Origin: Blautia sp. Marseille-P3201T
Lineage (GTDB): Bacteria > Bacillota > Clostridia > Lachnospirales > Lachnospiraceae
Reading direction: 5' to 3'
Assembly: GCF_900120295.1 (NCBI RefSeq)
Contig: NZ_LT635470.1
Location: 248,001 to 312,000, forward strand
Length of the DNA stretch: 64,000 nucleotides
Notes under the pieces: model-generated
The model's input: only the letters and a program-made list of their open reading frames with translations
Told to the model about the DNA's origin: nothing
Databases searched by the model: none
Shown here: positions 54,368 through 62,585 of the stretch, in pieces
How positions within the stretch are numbered: position 1 is the stretch's first letter
Layout of the letters: every line of letters begins with the position of its first letter
Position numbers and translations under genes: made by a program

Positions 54368-55703
54368 AAAAGAGAAACGCATAGAAGAAATTAATCTGAA
54401 AATTCTGGTATCAGCCAGAAATGAGTTGTATCTTCACTTGCGGTTTTTAGATGTTGCTTTATCTACTTTGCACTATCAAATGGATGTAGAAACAGAGACC
54501 ATAGGAACAGACGGAATTGGACTTTATTATCATCCGGCTTATCTGGGAGGACTGTATCGAGACGGCCGAAGAGAAGTAAACAGAGCTTATCTTCACGTGA
54601 TTTTACACTGTATTTTCGGGCATTTATGGAAGAAAACAGAGCATCGAAAAAAACGTGCGTGTAAATATCTGGACAGAGAAATCGTGGACATTCTTTGGAA
54701 TACAGCCTGTGATATTGCAGTAGAGTCTGTTATAGACGGCCTGCCTTTTCATTGTGTGAAAAAGCCCATGAGCAGGGAAAAAAAGAATTTATATGCGTGG
54801 TTAAAAAAACGGAGAAATGTGCTTCATGCAGAAGGGATTTTTCAGGAACTGACAGAGAAAAAACCGGATATAGAAACTGCAAAAAGGTGGGAAAAGGAGT
54901 TTCATACAGACAATCACGGACTCTGGGAAAGAAGGAACAAAAACCAGCCTCCCAATGAAAGACCAAAGGAGAATTGGGAAGATATTCGTGATAAAATGGA
55001 GACAGAAATGGAAACTTTCGGACAGGATTTGTCAGAGGGTTCTCCGGGTTTTTTAGAGCAGATTAAAGTAGAAAACAGGGAAACCTTTGATTATAGAAAT
55101 TTTTTGAAGAAGTTTGCCGTGGTAAAGGAAGAAGCGCATTTAGACCCGGATGCTTTTGATTATGTATTTTACAGCTATGGTTTGTCTGTTTATGGAAATA
55201 TGCCGTTGATTGAACCGCAGGAAACAAGAGAAATAAAGAAAATAGAAGAATTTGTCATTGCCATTGACACCTCTATGTCCTGTTCCGGAGAGGCAGTGAA
55301 GAGATTTTTACAGGAAACTTATGGAATATTAAAGGAAGAAGAAAGCTTTTTCAGGAAGGTTAACATTCATATTCTTCAATGTGACGAAAGAATTCAAAAA
55401 GATGAAAAAATCACTTCAAAAGAAGAGCTGGAGGACTATATGAATAATCTGGAGCTGGCAGGACAGGGAGGTACGGATTTTCGCCCTGTTTTCTCCTATA
55501 TTCAGAAGCTGCAGGAAAAAAAGGAGCTGACAGGATTAAAGGGACTTTTATATTTCACAGATGGGCAGGGAATTTTTCCCAATAAAATGCCCTCGTATGA
55601 CACTGCTTTTATTCTTATGCAGAAGGATTACCAGGAAGTAGAAGTGCCGCCTTGGGCAATGAAAATTTATATACAGGAGGAAGGAGCAGAGTATGAATAT
55701 TAA
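54357..55703 (+). CDS. VWA-domain protein with DUF2201-type metallopeptidase-like N-terminus
   Basis: A 448-residue protein. The TTG start at 54357 has AAAGGAG seven bases upstream; the open frame extends to 54300 only by overlap. The N-terminal putative metallopeptidase region has His80, His84 and His89 (HVILHCIFGH) and Asp118 (ACDIAVE), the ligand pattern of DUF2201; the usual glutamate next to the first histidine is not present, so activity is uncertain. The C-terminal VWA fold has the MIDAS motif DTSMS (304-308), Thr373 and Asp402. VWA proteins of this type act with a MoxR ATPase, encoded next. Confidence 0.85.
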   Translation: MSYEKEKRIEEINLKILVSARNELYLHLRFLDVALSTLHYQMDVETETIGTDGIGLYYHPAYLGGLYRDGRREVNRAYLHVILHCIFGHLWKKTEHRKKRACKYLDREIVDILWNTACDIAVESVIDGLPFHCVKKPMSREKKNLYAWLKKRRNVLHAEGIFQELTEKKPDIETAKRWEKEFHTDNHGLWERRNKNQPPNERPKENWEDIRDKMETEMETFGQDLSEGSPGFLEQIKVENRETFDYRNFLKKFAVVKEEAHLDPDAFDYVFYSYGLSVYGNMPLIEPQETREIKKIEEFVIAIDTSMSCSGEAVKRFLQETYGILKEEESFFRKVNIHILQCDERIQKDEKITSKEELEDYMNNLELAGQGGTDFRPVFSYIQKLQEKKELTGLKGLLYFTDGQGIFPNKMPSYDTAFILMQKDYQEVEVPPWAMKIYIQEEGAEYEY

Positions 55704-57213
55704 ACGTGCAAAACAGGAAATCAAAGATACCATAGAAGCATATTTATTAAAGGATGAACGGGGAGAATACTGTATTCCGTCTATCAGACAAAGACCTGTG
55801 CTTTTAATCGGACCGCCGGGTATTGGAAAAACACAGATTATGGAGCAGATTGCCAGAGAGTGTAAGATTAATCTGGTATCCTATACCATTACCCATCATA
55901 CAAGGCAAAGCGCCATGGGATTACCTTTTATTCGGGAAAAAGAATATGGGGGAGAAAACCGTTCTGTAACAGAATATACCATGAGTGAAATTATTTCTGC
56001 GGTGTATGATAAGATGAAGGAAACAGGGATAGAAGAAGGTATTTTATTTATTGATGAAATTAACTGCGTATCAGAAACTCTGGCTCCTGCCATGCTGCAG
56101 TTTTTACAGTGTAAAACCTTTGGAAATCAACAGGTGCCAAAAGGCTGGGTGATTGTAACAGCAGGAAATCCTCCTGAATATAATAAGTCTGTTCGTGAAT
56201 TTGATGTAGTGACTTTAGACAGAATAAAAAAGATAGAGGTGCAGGAAAACTTTAGTGTATGGAAGGAGTATGCTTATGAAGCAGGCATTCATCCTGCAGT
56301 GATTTCTTATCTGGATATTCGTAAAGAAAATTTCTACCGTATGGAAACCAGTGTAAACGGCAGAATGTTTGCTACTGCCAGAGGCTGGGAGGATTTATCT
56401 GAGCTTTTATATGTATATGAAAAGCTTGGAAAAACAGTAGATAGAGAAGTTATCATGCAGTATATCCAGCACTGGAAAATTGCCAAGGATTTTGCAAATT
56501 ATCTGGAATTGTTTGAAAAATATCAGACAGATTATCAGATTGATGCAGTTCTTGCAGGAACTTTCGCAAGCTTTGCAGTAGAAAAGCTTCGTGTGGCAGC
56601 TTTTGATGAACGGTTCAGTGTGGTTGGACTTCTCATTGGAAAATTAAATGAAAAATTCCGAAACTATCATGACAACGAAGTATATATGGAAATGTTATTT
56701 GAGCTGCTGAAAAACTGGAAAGAAGCGCTTTTGGATGAGCGGAAAGCCTCAGTCTCCATGGGAGATATTCTGGATATGGAAAATCAGGCACTGGAGGAGA
56801 AGAAAGTTGCAGGACAGCTTACAAAAGAAGCAGAATATATTTGGTTAAGAGTGATTGAGTGTTTCAGAGATTATAAGGAGACTGCAGATACACTGGATAT
56901 TGTAGGAGAGAGTAAAGAAGTCATTTTTGATGCGGTAAAGGAAAGATTTCAAGAAGAAAAGGAAAAAAGAGAAAAAGATATTGAAACTCTCCGTGATAAT
57001 CTTCAAAATGCCTTTGACTTCCTGGAGGCGGCTTTTGCAGACGGACAGGAAATGGTTATCTTTGTGACAGAGCTGAATACCAGCCCATACAGCTTAAAAT
57101 TTATCAGCGAATACGGATGCGACAGCTATTATAAATACAATAAAAAGCTGTTATTCCATGAAGAATATACGGAAATTTTAGATGAATTAAATGAGATTGA
57201 GCAGGAATTATAA
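55693..57213 (+). CDS. MoxR-family AAA+ ATPase
   Basis: A 506-residue AAA+ protein overlapping the VWA gene by 11 bases. Walker A is LIGPPGIGKT (38-47) and Walker B ILFIDE (117-122), followed by the sensor VTAGNPPEYN. After about residue 290 a long helical region with a coiled coil (about 420-470) distinguishes it from typical 320-residue MoxR. MoxR/VWA pairs act as chaperones that insert metals or cofactors, or remodel complexes. With the LRR gene this makes a three-gene module. Confidence 0.87.
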   Translation: MNIKRAKQEIKDTIEAYLLKDERGEYCIPSIRQRPVLLIGPPGIGKTQIMEQIARECKINLVSYTITHHTRQSAMGLPFIREKEYGGENRSVTEYTMSEIISAVYDKMKETGIEEGILFIDEINCVSETLAPAMLQFLQCKTFGNQQVPKGWVIVTAGNPPEYNKSVREFDVVTLDRIKKIEVQENFSVWKEYAYEAGIHPAVISYLDIRKENFYRMETSVNGRMFATARGWEDLSELLYVYEKLGKTVDREVIMQYIQHWKIAKDFANYLELFEKYQTDYQIDAVLAGTFASFAVEKLRVAAFDERFSVVGLLIGKLNEKFRNYHDNEVYMEMLFELLKNWKEALLDERKASVSMGDILDMENQALEEKKVAGQLTKEAEYIWLRVIECFRDYKETADTLDIVGESKEVIFDAVKERFQEEKEKREKDIETLRDNLQNAFDFLEAAFADGQEMVIFVTELNTSPYSLKFISEYGCDSYYKYNKKLLFHEEYTEILDELNEIEQEL

Positions 57214-57218
57214 AGCAG

Positions 57219-57261
57219 AAAGACTGCATTTTACAAATAGCTGTAAAATGTGGTCTTTTTT
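57219..57261 (+). terminator. Strong rho-independent terminator of the MoxR operon
   Basis: A 17-bp stem (57219-57235 with 57242-57258, two G-U pairs), a 6-base loop and a T run to 57261. Confidence 0.92.
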
Positions 57262-57375
57262 CTGTCTTTTAGACAATTTCTCTTGAGGAAAGAGATAAAA
57301 TGAACTATAATTCAGATAAAGAAAATATGAAATGTGTAGGTTTCTTTATTAAGTAAATGAAGTGGGGCGTAAAAT

Positions 57376-58110
57376 ATGATAGTGATTTGGATAATAATTG
57401 CCTTATGCGGCATTTGCTCACTGATTTTATTATCAGGACGAGGCAGTATTTTTATTGCCGGTTATAATACCATGCCAAAGGAAGACAAGGAGCAATATGA
57501 TGAGAAAAAACTTTGCCGTATTACAGGAGCGGGTATGCTGGTCATTACCATACTTACGGCAATTCTGGAAACTTTTGGTGAAAAGATACCGGATTGGTTC
57601 TGGATATTCTATGCTGTTTTGGTCATCCTTATTGCAGTAGGAATTATGATTTTGAGCAATACAATCTGTAAGATAAAAGAAAATATAGGAAGTAAAAAGA
57701 AACGCTATAACAAAGTAGTTATTTGCGTTATAGCAGCATCTATGGTGTTTTCCGGTTTGATTATGGGCATTGTTTTCAGTAAAGGCAAGATTGAAATTAC
57801 AGTATCAGCAAGTCATCTTAACATTGAAGGATATTGGTGGAACGATTATGAGATAAAAACAGAAGATATTGAGAAAATAGAACTTACAGAGAATTTTCAG
57901 GCAGGAACAAGAACCAATGGATTTTCCGGTGCGACTTTGCTGCAAGGGGAATTTGAAAACGAAGAACAGGGGGCATATACTCTGTATGCGTATAAAGACT
58001 GTAAAGCGTACATAATCCTGCACACAAAAAAAGGAGATGTGGTAATAAACGAAAAAACAGAGAAGGAGACAAGAGAACTCTATCATGAAATAGAAAAAAC
58101 TTTAAAATAA
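57376..58110 (+). CDS. Membrane protein with DUF3784-like N-terminus and PH-like C-terminal domain
   Basis: A 244-residue protein. Four hydrophobic segments (about 1-20, 50-68, 76-96 and 112-132) include the DUF3784-type GSIFIAGYNTM motif near 25-35. The C-terminal about 100 residues are beta-rich and resemble a bacterial PH-like domain (SASHLNIEGYWWNDYEIKTE). AAGTGGGG precedes the start. Function unknown; it is monocistronic before a candidate RNA gene. Confidence 0.72.
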   Translation: MIVIWIIIALCGICSLILLSGRGSIFIAGYNTMPKEDKEQYDEKKLCRITGAGMLVITILTAILETFGEKIPDWFWIFYAVLVILIAVGIMILSNTICKIKENIGSKKKRYNKVVICVIAASMVFSGLIMGIVFSKGKIEITVSASHLNIEGYWWNDYEIKTEDIEKIELTENFQAGTRTNGFSGATLLQGEFENEEQGAYTLYAYKDCKAYIILHTKKGDVVINEKTEKETRELYHEIEKTLK

Positions 58111-58129
58111 TGGTCTCTTATTGTACAAT
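58101..58129 (+). promoter_or_regulatory. Promoter of the candidate RNA
   Basis: TTTAAA (58101-58106), 17 bases, TACAAT (58124-58129). The predicted start (about 58136) coincides with the foot of the closing stem of the RNA. Confidence 0.55.
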
Positions 58130-58135
58130 GGCTTT

Positions 58136-58284
58136 ACCCAAAGAATTATTGAAGTAGAGATTGTGCTGCTATGCACCCACAGGGTTAAAAGAAATGCGGG
58201 ATGGGGCACACCCGCCAATAATTCTTTGGTTAAGCAAATATAGATGATTGATACCACCGAATAATTGGTCGGTGGTATTTTATT
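58136..58284 (+). ncRNA. Candidate structured non-coding RNA, family unknown
   Basis: A perfect 14-bp closing stem (CCAAAGAATTATTG 58138-58151, CAATAATTCTTTGG 58216-58229) encloses 64 bases that hold a GTGC-tgctat-GCAC hairpin and GCGGG paired with CCCGC (58196-58215). A promoter starts two bases before the stem, and a terminator (ATACCACCGA 58251-58260, TCGGTGGTAT 58269-58278, then T-rich) ends it. No ORF of note and no ribosome site. I do not recognise 6S, SRP, tmRNA, T-box or a known riboswitch. Confidence 0.65.
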
Positions 58285-58312
58285 TCATAGAAAATTGCGT
58301 CTTATGGAATAA
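58280..58312 (+). repeat. Hairpin repeat copy B (AAATTGCGTC core)
   Basis: Arms TTATTTCATAGA (58280-58291) and TCTTATGGAATAA (58300-58312) around AAATTGCG. It follows the candidate RNA terminator directly. Confidence 0.75.
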
Positions 58313-58320
58313 AAACTATT

Positions 58321-58403
58321 CCGCAAGGATTGCACTGCGGCGGATGGGTATCATGTTGCCAGAGCAACCCGCCGCAGGCGGAGAATTCTGCAAAGCAGAA
58401 TTC
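58321..58403. repeat. GC-rich stem-loop cluster, probable dispersed intergenic repeat
   Basis: Two perfect hairpins: CTGCGGCGG (58335-58343) with CCGCCGCAG (58369-58377), and GAATTCTGC-aaa-GCAGAATTC (58383-58403) followed by CTTTTC. The GC content is far above the surroundings. It sits at the tail of the Sel1 gene and may end its transcript. Confidence 0.7.
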
Positions 58404-58412
58404 CTTTTCATT

Positions 58413-59060
58413 TTATTGATTTTCAGCCGGCTTTTCAATTTCATCAATAGCCATGCGGAAACCATTCTGAGCAGCTTTCATTCTCCAAAAATCTGCTTTT
58501 TCCAAGTCTTTTTCAGTTCCTTCTCCATAGCGGTATAAGACAGAAAGGTTGTACTGAGCAGCCGGAATATTGGCATTTGCTGCTTTTTCAAAAAGCTGAA
58601 AAGCTTTTGCAGGTTCATAGGGAACAGGATTTCCTGTAAGGAAATATCCGCCCATACAGCACATGGCACGAAAATCACCTTCAGCAGCAGCTTTTTTGTA
58701 CCAGTCAAAGGCTTTTGACAAATCCTGCTTTACACCAATTCCTTCTTCATAACAGCGTCCTACATTATACAGGGCATTAGTATTTCCGGCTTTTGCAGCC
58801 TGTTCCATATAAGAAAAAGCCTTTTTCTCATTTTTTTCAACACCTGTGCCTTGTGCGTAGAGAAGAGCCAGATGCATGGCTGCTTCTGCGTGACCTTTCT
58901 TGGCAGCTTTTTCATACCACACAGCAGCTTCAGGTAAATTGACAGAGGTACGAATACCATTTTCGTAATAATATCCTACGGCATAGATAAAATCCTTCTG
59001 GCCGTTTTCTGCAAGAATTTTTAATTCTTCTACTGTAAAATTCAAATTTTTAATATCCAT
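58413..59060 (-). CDS. Sel1-like (SLR/TPR-type) repeat protein
   Basis: A 215-residue protein made of about five Sel1-like repeats of 36 residues (A..WYEKAAKKGHAEAAMHLALLYAQG, and similar at YMEQAAKAGNTNALYNVG, YKKAAAEGDFRAMCCMG, FEKAANANIPAAQYNLS, WRMKAAQNG). No signal peptide or membrane segment, so it is a cytoplasmic protein-protein scaffold. Its leader contains three competing hairpin arms. Partner unknown. Confidence 0.88.
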   Translation of the reverse strand: MDIKNLNFTVEELKILAENGQKDFIYAVGYYYENGIRTSVNLPEAAVWYEKAAKKGHAEAAMHLALLYAQGTGVEKNEKKAFSYMEQAAKAGNTNALYNVGRCYEEGIGVKQDLSKAFDWYKKAAAEGDFRAMCCMGGYFLTGNPVPYEPAKAFQLFEKAANANIPAAQYNLSVLYRYGEGTEKDLEKADFWRMKAAQNGFRMAIDEIEKPAENQ

Positions 59061-59089
59061 AAATTAAATCTCCGTATTTCATAAATTTT

Positions 59090-59152
59090 CAAGCCGTGGC
59101 TTGCCGGTATAATCCGACACCTTTGTGGCGGCAAGCCAATTTTATTGGCTTG
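59090..59152 (-). promoter_or_regulatory. Leader with mutually exclusive hairpins upstream of the Sel1 gene
   Basis: On the minus strand, CAAGCCAAT (59152-59144) pairs with ATTGGCTTG (59140-59132), and CAAGCC (59103-59098) with GGCTTG (59095-59090). A competing stem pairs GGCTTGCCG (59137-59129) with CGGCAAGCC (59106-59098) and uses one arm of each. All arms are perfect. This is the layout of an RNA switch, with no known class recognised. Confidence 0.55.
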
Positions 59153-59199
59153 AATTGCACATCGTGCAATTATTATACCATGAATTGAGAAAATGTAAA
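59153..59199 (-). promoter_or_regulatory. Sel1 gene promoter with palindrome at the start point
   Basis: On the minus strand, TTTACA (59199-59194), 16 bases, TATAAT (59177-59172). Directly downstream is a palindrome AATTGCAC-gat-GTGCAATT (59171-59153) covering the predicted start: a candidate operator. Confidence 0.6.
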
Positions 59200-59215
59200 T
59201 AAAAGGCAAAAGGCA

Positions 59216-59244
59216 TTTACAACTGGAATACAGAATTATATAAT
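59216..59244 (+). promoter_or_regulatory. smsCB promoter
   Basis: TTTACA (59216-59221), 17 bases, TATAAT (59239-59244). Confidence 0.75.
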
Positions 59245-59296
59245 AGAAAACGGATTGCAAATCAAGATGATTTATGATATACAGGGAGGAAGAAAA

Positions 59297-60043
59297 ATGC
59301 TGGAATTACGGAACGTTTCCTTTCGAGTTGCAGAAGGTTCTAAAGACGAAGAAAAAGGAATTTTAGAAAATGTAAGCTTTACTCTTGAGGATAATAAATT
59401 CGTGGCTATCACAGGACCAAACGGAGGAGGAAAATCAACTCTTGCAAAAATTATTGCAGGAATTGAAAAACCTACGCAAGGACAGATTTTATTAGACGGA
59501 GAGGATATTACAGACTGGAGTATCACAGAAAGAGCGAAGCACGGAATTAGCTATGCTTTTCAGCAGCCTGTGCGCTTTAAGGGCGTTACAGTTTTTGATT
59601 TAATCAATCTGGCAGCGGGAAAAGAGATTTCTTTGTCCGGAGCATGTCAGTATCTTTCAGAAGTAGGACTTTGTGCAAAAGACTACATTAACAGAGAAGT
59701 CAATGCCAGCTTGTCAGGCGGGGAAATGAAGCGCATTGAGATTGCAACAGTGATGGCAAGAGGCACAAAGCTGTCTGTCTTTGATGAACCGGAGGCAGGA
59801 ATTGATTTATGGAGCTTTCAAAATTTAATACAGGTATTTGAAAAGATGCACAAGGAAAAGAAAGGCTCTATTTTGATTATTTCTCATCAGGAGCGTATTT
59901 TAAATACCGCAGATGAAATTCTTGTAATTGCAGACGGAAAACTGGTAAAAAGAGGAAGCAAGGAAGATGTGCTGCCTGCATTATTAGATGCGGCACAGGC
60001 AGATACTGGCTGTGAAATGTGGCAGAAGGGAGTGCAGAGATAA
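59297..60043 (+). CDS. sufC: Fe-S cluster assembly ATPase SufC/SmsC
   Basis: A 248-residue ABC-type ATPase of cluster assembly, working in the cytoplasm with SufB/SmsB. Walker A is GPNGGGKST, the signature LSGGEMKRIE and Walker B LSVFDEPEAGID. The start at 59297 follows GGAGGAAG; the frame upstream to 59255 is not needed. Only the SufB-like partner follows; no sufD, sufS or sufU lies in the window, so this is the two-gene SMS form. Confidence 0.93.
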   Translation: MLELRNVSFRVAEGSKDEEKGILENVSFTLEDNKFVAITGPNGGGKSTLAKIIAGIEKPTQGQILLDGEDITDWSITERAKHGISYAFQQPVRFKGVTVFDLINLAAGKEISLSGACQYLSEVGLCAKDYINREVNASLSGGEMKRIEIATVMARGTKLSVFDEPEAGIDLWSFQNLIQVFEKMHKEKKGSILIISHQERILNTADEILVIADGKLVKRGSKEDVLPALLDAAQADTGCEMWQKGVQR

Positions 60044-60960
60044 TGGATAACGTACAAAAAGAGCTGTTAAAGCAAATTGCAGGACTGCATGAAATTCCTG
60101 TGGGCGCATATAACATCAGAACAAACGGAAAAACAGAGGCGAGAAACAGCACCGAACATATTGAAATTGTTCCGAAAGAGGGAAGTGACGGCATTGTGAT
60201 TAAAATCAAAGCCGGAACAAAAAACGAGAGTATCCATATTCCTGTTGTGTTAAGCGAAGCCGGATTAAAGGAAACCGTTTACAATGATTTTTATATCGGA
60301 GATAACTGTGATGTGACAATTATTGCAGGCTGCGGTATTCACTGCGGAACAGATGACTCCAGCGAGCATGACGGAATTCACACCTTTTTTATCGGTAAAA
60401 ATTCAAAGGTAAAATATGTGGAAAAACACTACGGAAGCGGTGACGGAAAAGGGCAGAGAATTATGAACCCGGAAACTATCGTAGAAGTAGGGGAAAACAG
60501 TTATATGGAAATGGATACTGCCCAGATTAAAGGTGTGGACTCTACCATTCGTAAAACAACCGTAAAGCTGGACAAAAATGCCAGCGTCAAGGTGATGGAA
60601 CGCTTGATGACTCATGGAGAACAGAGAGCAGAAAGCCGTTTTGTGGTGGATTTAAACGGAGAAAATTCAGGGGCTAATATTATTTCTCGCTCTGTTGCAA
60701 AGGACAATTCCTATCAGCTGTTCCAATCTGTACTTAACGGAAACGAAAAGTGCAGCGGACATACAGAATGTGATGCAATTATTGTAGGAAATGCGAAAAT
60801 CAGTTCCATTCCTGAAATTACTGCCAATAATTCAGATGCAGCGCTTATTCATGAGGCTGCTATCGGAAAAATCGCAGGAGAGCAGATTATTAAGCTGATG
60901 ACTCTGGGACTGACAGAGGAAGAAGCGGAAGAACAGATTATCAGCGGATTTTTAAAATAA
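60043..60960 (+). CDS. sufB: SufB/SufD-family Fe-S scaffold (SmsB)
   Basis: A 305-residue scaffold, much shorter than E. coli SufB (about 495). It keeps the beta-helix core (GDNCDVTIIAGCGIHCGT, GENSYMEMDTAQIKG) and the conserved C-terminal helix region with HEAAIGKIAGEQ. The N-terminal domain of SufB is absent. ATG at 60043 overlaps the sufC stop by one base (TAATG). The pair forms an SmsC-SmsB complex that builds clusters for the many Fe-S enzymes nearby. Confidence 0.9.
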   Translation: MDNVQKELLKQIAGLHEIPVGAYNIRTNGKTEARNSTEHIEIVPKEGSDGIVIKIKAGTKNESIHIPVVLSEAGLKETVYNDFYIGDNCDVTIIAGCGIHCGTDDSSEHDGIHTFFIGKNSKVKYVEKHYGSGDGKGQRIMNPETIVEVGENSYMEMDTAQIKGVDSTIRKTTVKLDKNASVKVMERLMTHGEQRAESRFVVDLNGENSGANIISRSVAKDNSYQLFQSVLNGNEKCSGHTECDAIIVGNAKISSIPEITANNSDAALIHEAAIGKIAGEQIIKLMTLGLTEEEAEEQIISGFLK

Positions 60961-60996
60961 TATAAGTTTTCTTTGTTTTTCAAAGCTAAAAATGAA

Positions 60997-61052
60997 AAAA
61001 TCGCTGTATCCATTGTGCGTAAAGGGCACTGAAAGTGGGGTACGGCGATTTT
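60997..61052 (+). terminator. Terminator after smsCB
   Basis: Arms AAAATCGCTGTA (60997-61008) and TACGGCGATTTT (61041-61052), 12 bp with one G-U, long loop containing a GTGC/GCAC hairpin. Confidence 0.75.
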
Positions 61053-61086
61053 GCCATTTCTGTAATTTTAGAAGGAGTAGAAAAAT

Positions 61087-62475
61087 ATGAATTCTGTGTC
61101 AAAGAAAAATAAATATGAAATCGATATGTGCAACGGTTCTATTATGGATAAATTGATTTCGTTTTCTCTGCCATTGATGCTTTCGGGAATTTTGCAGTTG
61201 ATGTTTAATGCCGTGGATATTGTGGTAGTGGGGAGATTTAGCGGCAGTCAGGCATTGGCGGCAGTGGGGTCAACCTCTGCGCTGATAAATATGTTCACTA
61301 ATTTATTTATAGGGGTTTCCCTGGGAGCAAACGTACTGGCAGCTCGCTTTTACGCATCGGGACGCTCCAAGGAAATGTCAGAGACCGTTCACACCTCTAT
61401 TACCTTTGCTTTAATCAGTGGAATTGTAATGGTGTTTGTAGGGCTGTTTTTTTCCAGATTTGCATTGGAGCTTATGGCAACGCCCTCAGATGTCATTGAG
61501 CAGGCAGCTCTTTACATGAAAATTTATTTTTTGGGAATGCCGTTTTTCATGTTGTATAATTATGGGGCGGCGATTTTAAGAGCCGTGGGAGATACAAAGC
61601 GCCCGTTGTTTTTCCTGATTGCTGCCGGTTTAATCAATGCAGGCTTAAATATGATACTGGTTATCGTCTTTCACATGGGCGTAGCAGGAGTGGCGATTGC
61701 TACGGTAATTTCCCAATTTGTCTCCTGTGTTTTGGTATTACGATGTCTTTATCAGTCAGACAGCAGTTATCAGCTTCGATTTTCCAAGCTTACCTTAAAG
61801 AAAAACCATTTAAAACAGATTTTTCAGGTGGGAATTCCGGCGGGAATTCAGAGCACAGTCATTAATTTTTCCAATGTATTGCTCCAATCCTCTGTGAATT
61901 CTTTTGGTTCTATTGCAATGGCAGGATATACGGCAGCCAACAATATTTTTGGCTTTTTGTTTGTTGCGGTAAATTCCGTTACGCAGGCATGTATGAGCTT
62001 TACCAGCCAGAATTTCGGCGTTGGAAAATGGAAGCGTATGGATAAGGTTTTGTGGAATTGTATTATTCTCTCTGTTATTGTTGCGGTACTTTTAGGCGGA
62101 GGCGCTTATATTTTCGGACCGGAGCTTTTGCGGATTTATACAAAAGACCCGCAGGTTATTCAATGTGGAGTGGAAATTTTACTTTACACCACAGTTACTT
62201 ATTTTCTCTGCGGGCTTATGGATTTATTTCCCGGAGCTTTACGTGGGATGGGACATTCGGCAGTACCGATGTTCTTATCTGTAATCGGAACAGTGGGAAC
62301 CAGAATTCTTTGGATTTTCTGGGTATTTCCGGAGCATCGTTCATTGGACTGGCTGTTTATTTCCTATCCGGCGTCATGGATTGTAACCATTGTACTTCAG
62401 GTTATTTGTTTTTGGTTTGTAAGAAGAAGCGTTCAAAGGAAATTGAAAATAAAGAGAGAAGAAGCTGGAGAATAA
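61087..62475 (+). CDS. MATE-family efflux transporter
   Basis: A 462-residue, twelve-helix antiporter. Family features are PLMLSGILQLMFNAVDIVVVGRF, GAAILRAVGDTKRPLFFLI and the second-half GIPAGIQSTVINFSNVLLQ. GAAGGAG precedes the ATG. It is the third MATE gene of the window, monocistronic between two terminators; substrate unknown. Confidence 0.92.
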   Translation: MNSVSKKNKYEIDMCNGSIMDKLISFSLPLMLSGILQLMFNAVDIVVVGRFSGSQALAAVGSTSALINMFTNLFIGVSLGANVLAARFYASGRSKEMSETVHTSITFALISGIVMVFVGLFFSRFALELMATPSDVIEQAALYMKIYFLGMPFFMLYNYGAAILRAVGDTKRPLFFLIAAGLINAGLNMILVIVFHMGVAGVAIATVISQFVSCVLVLRCLYQSDSSYQLRFSKLTLKKNHLKQIFQVGIPAGIQSTVINFSNVLLQSSVNSFGSIAMAGYTAANNIFGFLFVAVNSVTQACMSFTSQNFGVGKWKRMDKVLWNCIILSVIVAVLLGGGAYIFGPELLRIYTKDPQVIQCGVEILLYTTVTYFLCGLMDLFPGALRGMGHSAVPMFLSVIGTVGTRILWIFWVFPEHRSLDWLFISYPASWIVTIVLQVICFWFVRRSVQRKLKIKREEAGE

Positions 62476-62481
62476 ATAAGG

Positions 62482-62519
62482 GATTGCATCACAATTCTAC
62501 TGTGATGCAGTCTTTTTTT
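62482..62519 (+). terminator. Rho-independent terminator of the third MATE gene
   Basis: Arms GATTGCATCACA (62482-62493) and TGTGATGCAGTC (62501-62512) with one G-U, a 7-base loop and seven Ts. Confidence 0.92.
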
Positions 62520-62520
62520 G

Positions 62521-62548
62521 TTTTATAGGAAATTGCGTCCTATGAAAA
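62521..62548 (+). repeat. Hairpin repeat copy C (AAATTGCGTC core)
   Basis: Arms TTTTATAGGA (62521-62530) and TCCTATGAAAA (62538-62548) around AATTGCG, directly after the terminator T run. Confidence 0.8.
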
Positions 62549-62585
62549 AAATGCTCTATCAGAAATGTACAGTTATATAGATACA

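Noticed and set aside
58136-58284. 6S RNA, small SRP RNA or T-box identity
   Set aside because: The interior lacks their signature sequences (no SRP tetraloop region, no T-box core, no long imperfect 6S helix).
62052-62528. 158-residue plus-strand ORF inside the third MATE gene
   Set aside because: It is an out-of-frame shadow; the in-frame MATE protein is clearly real.
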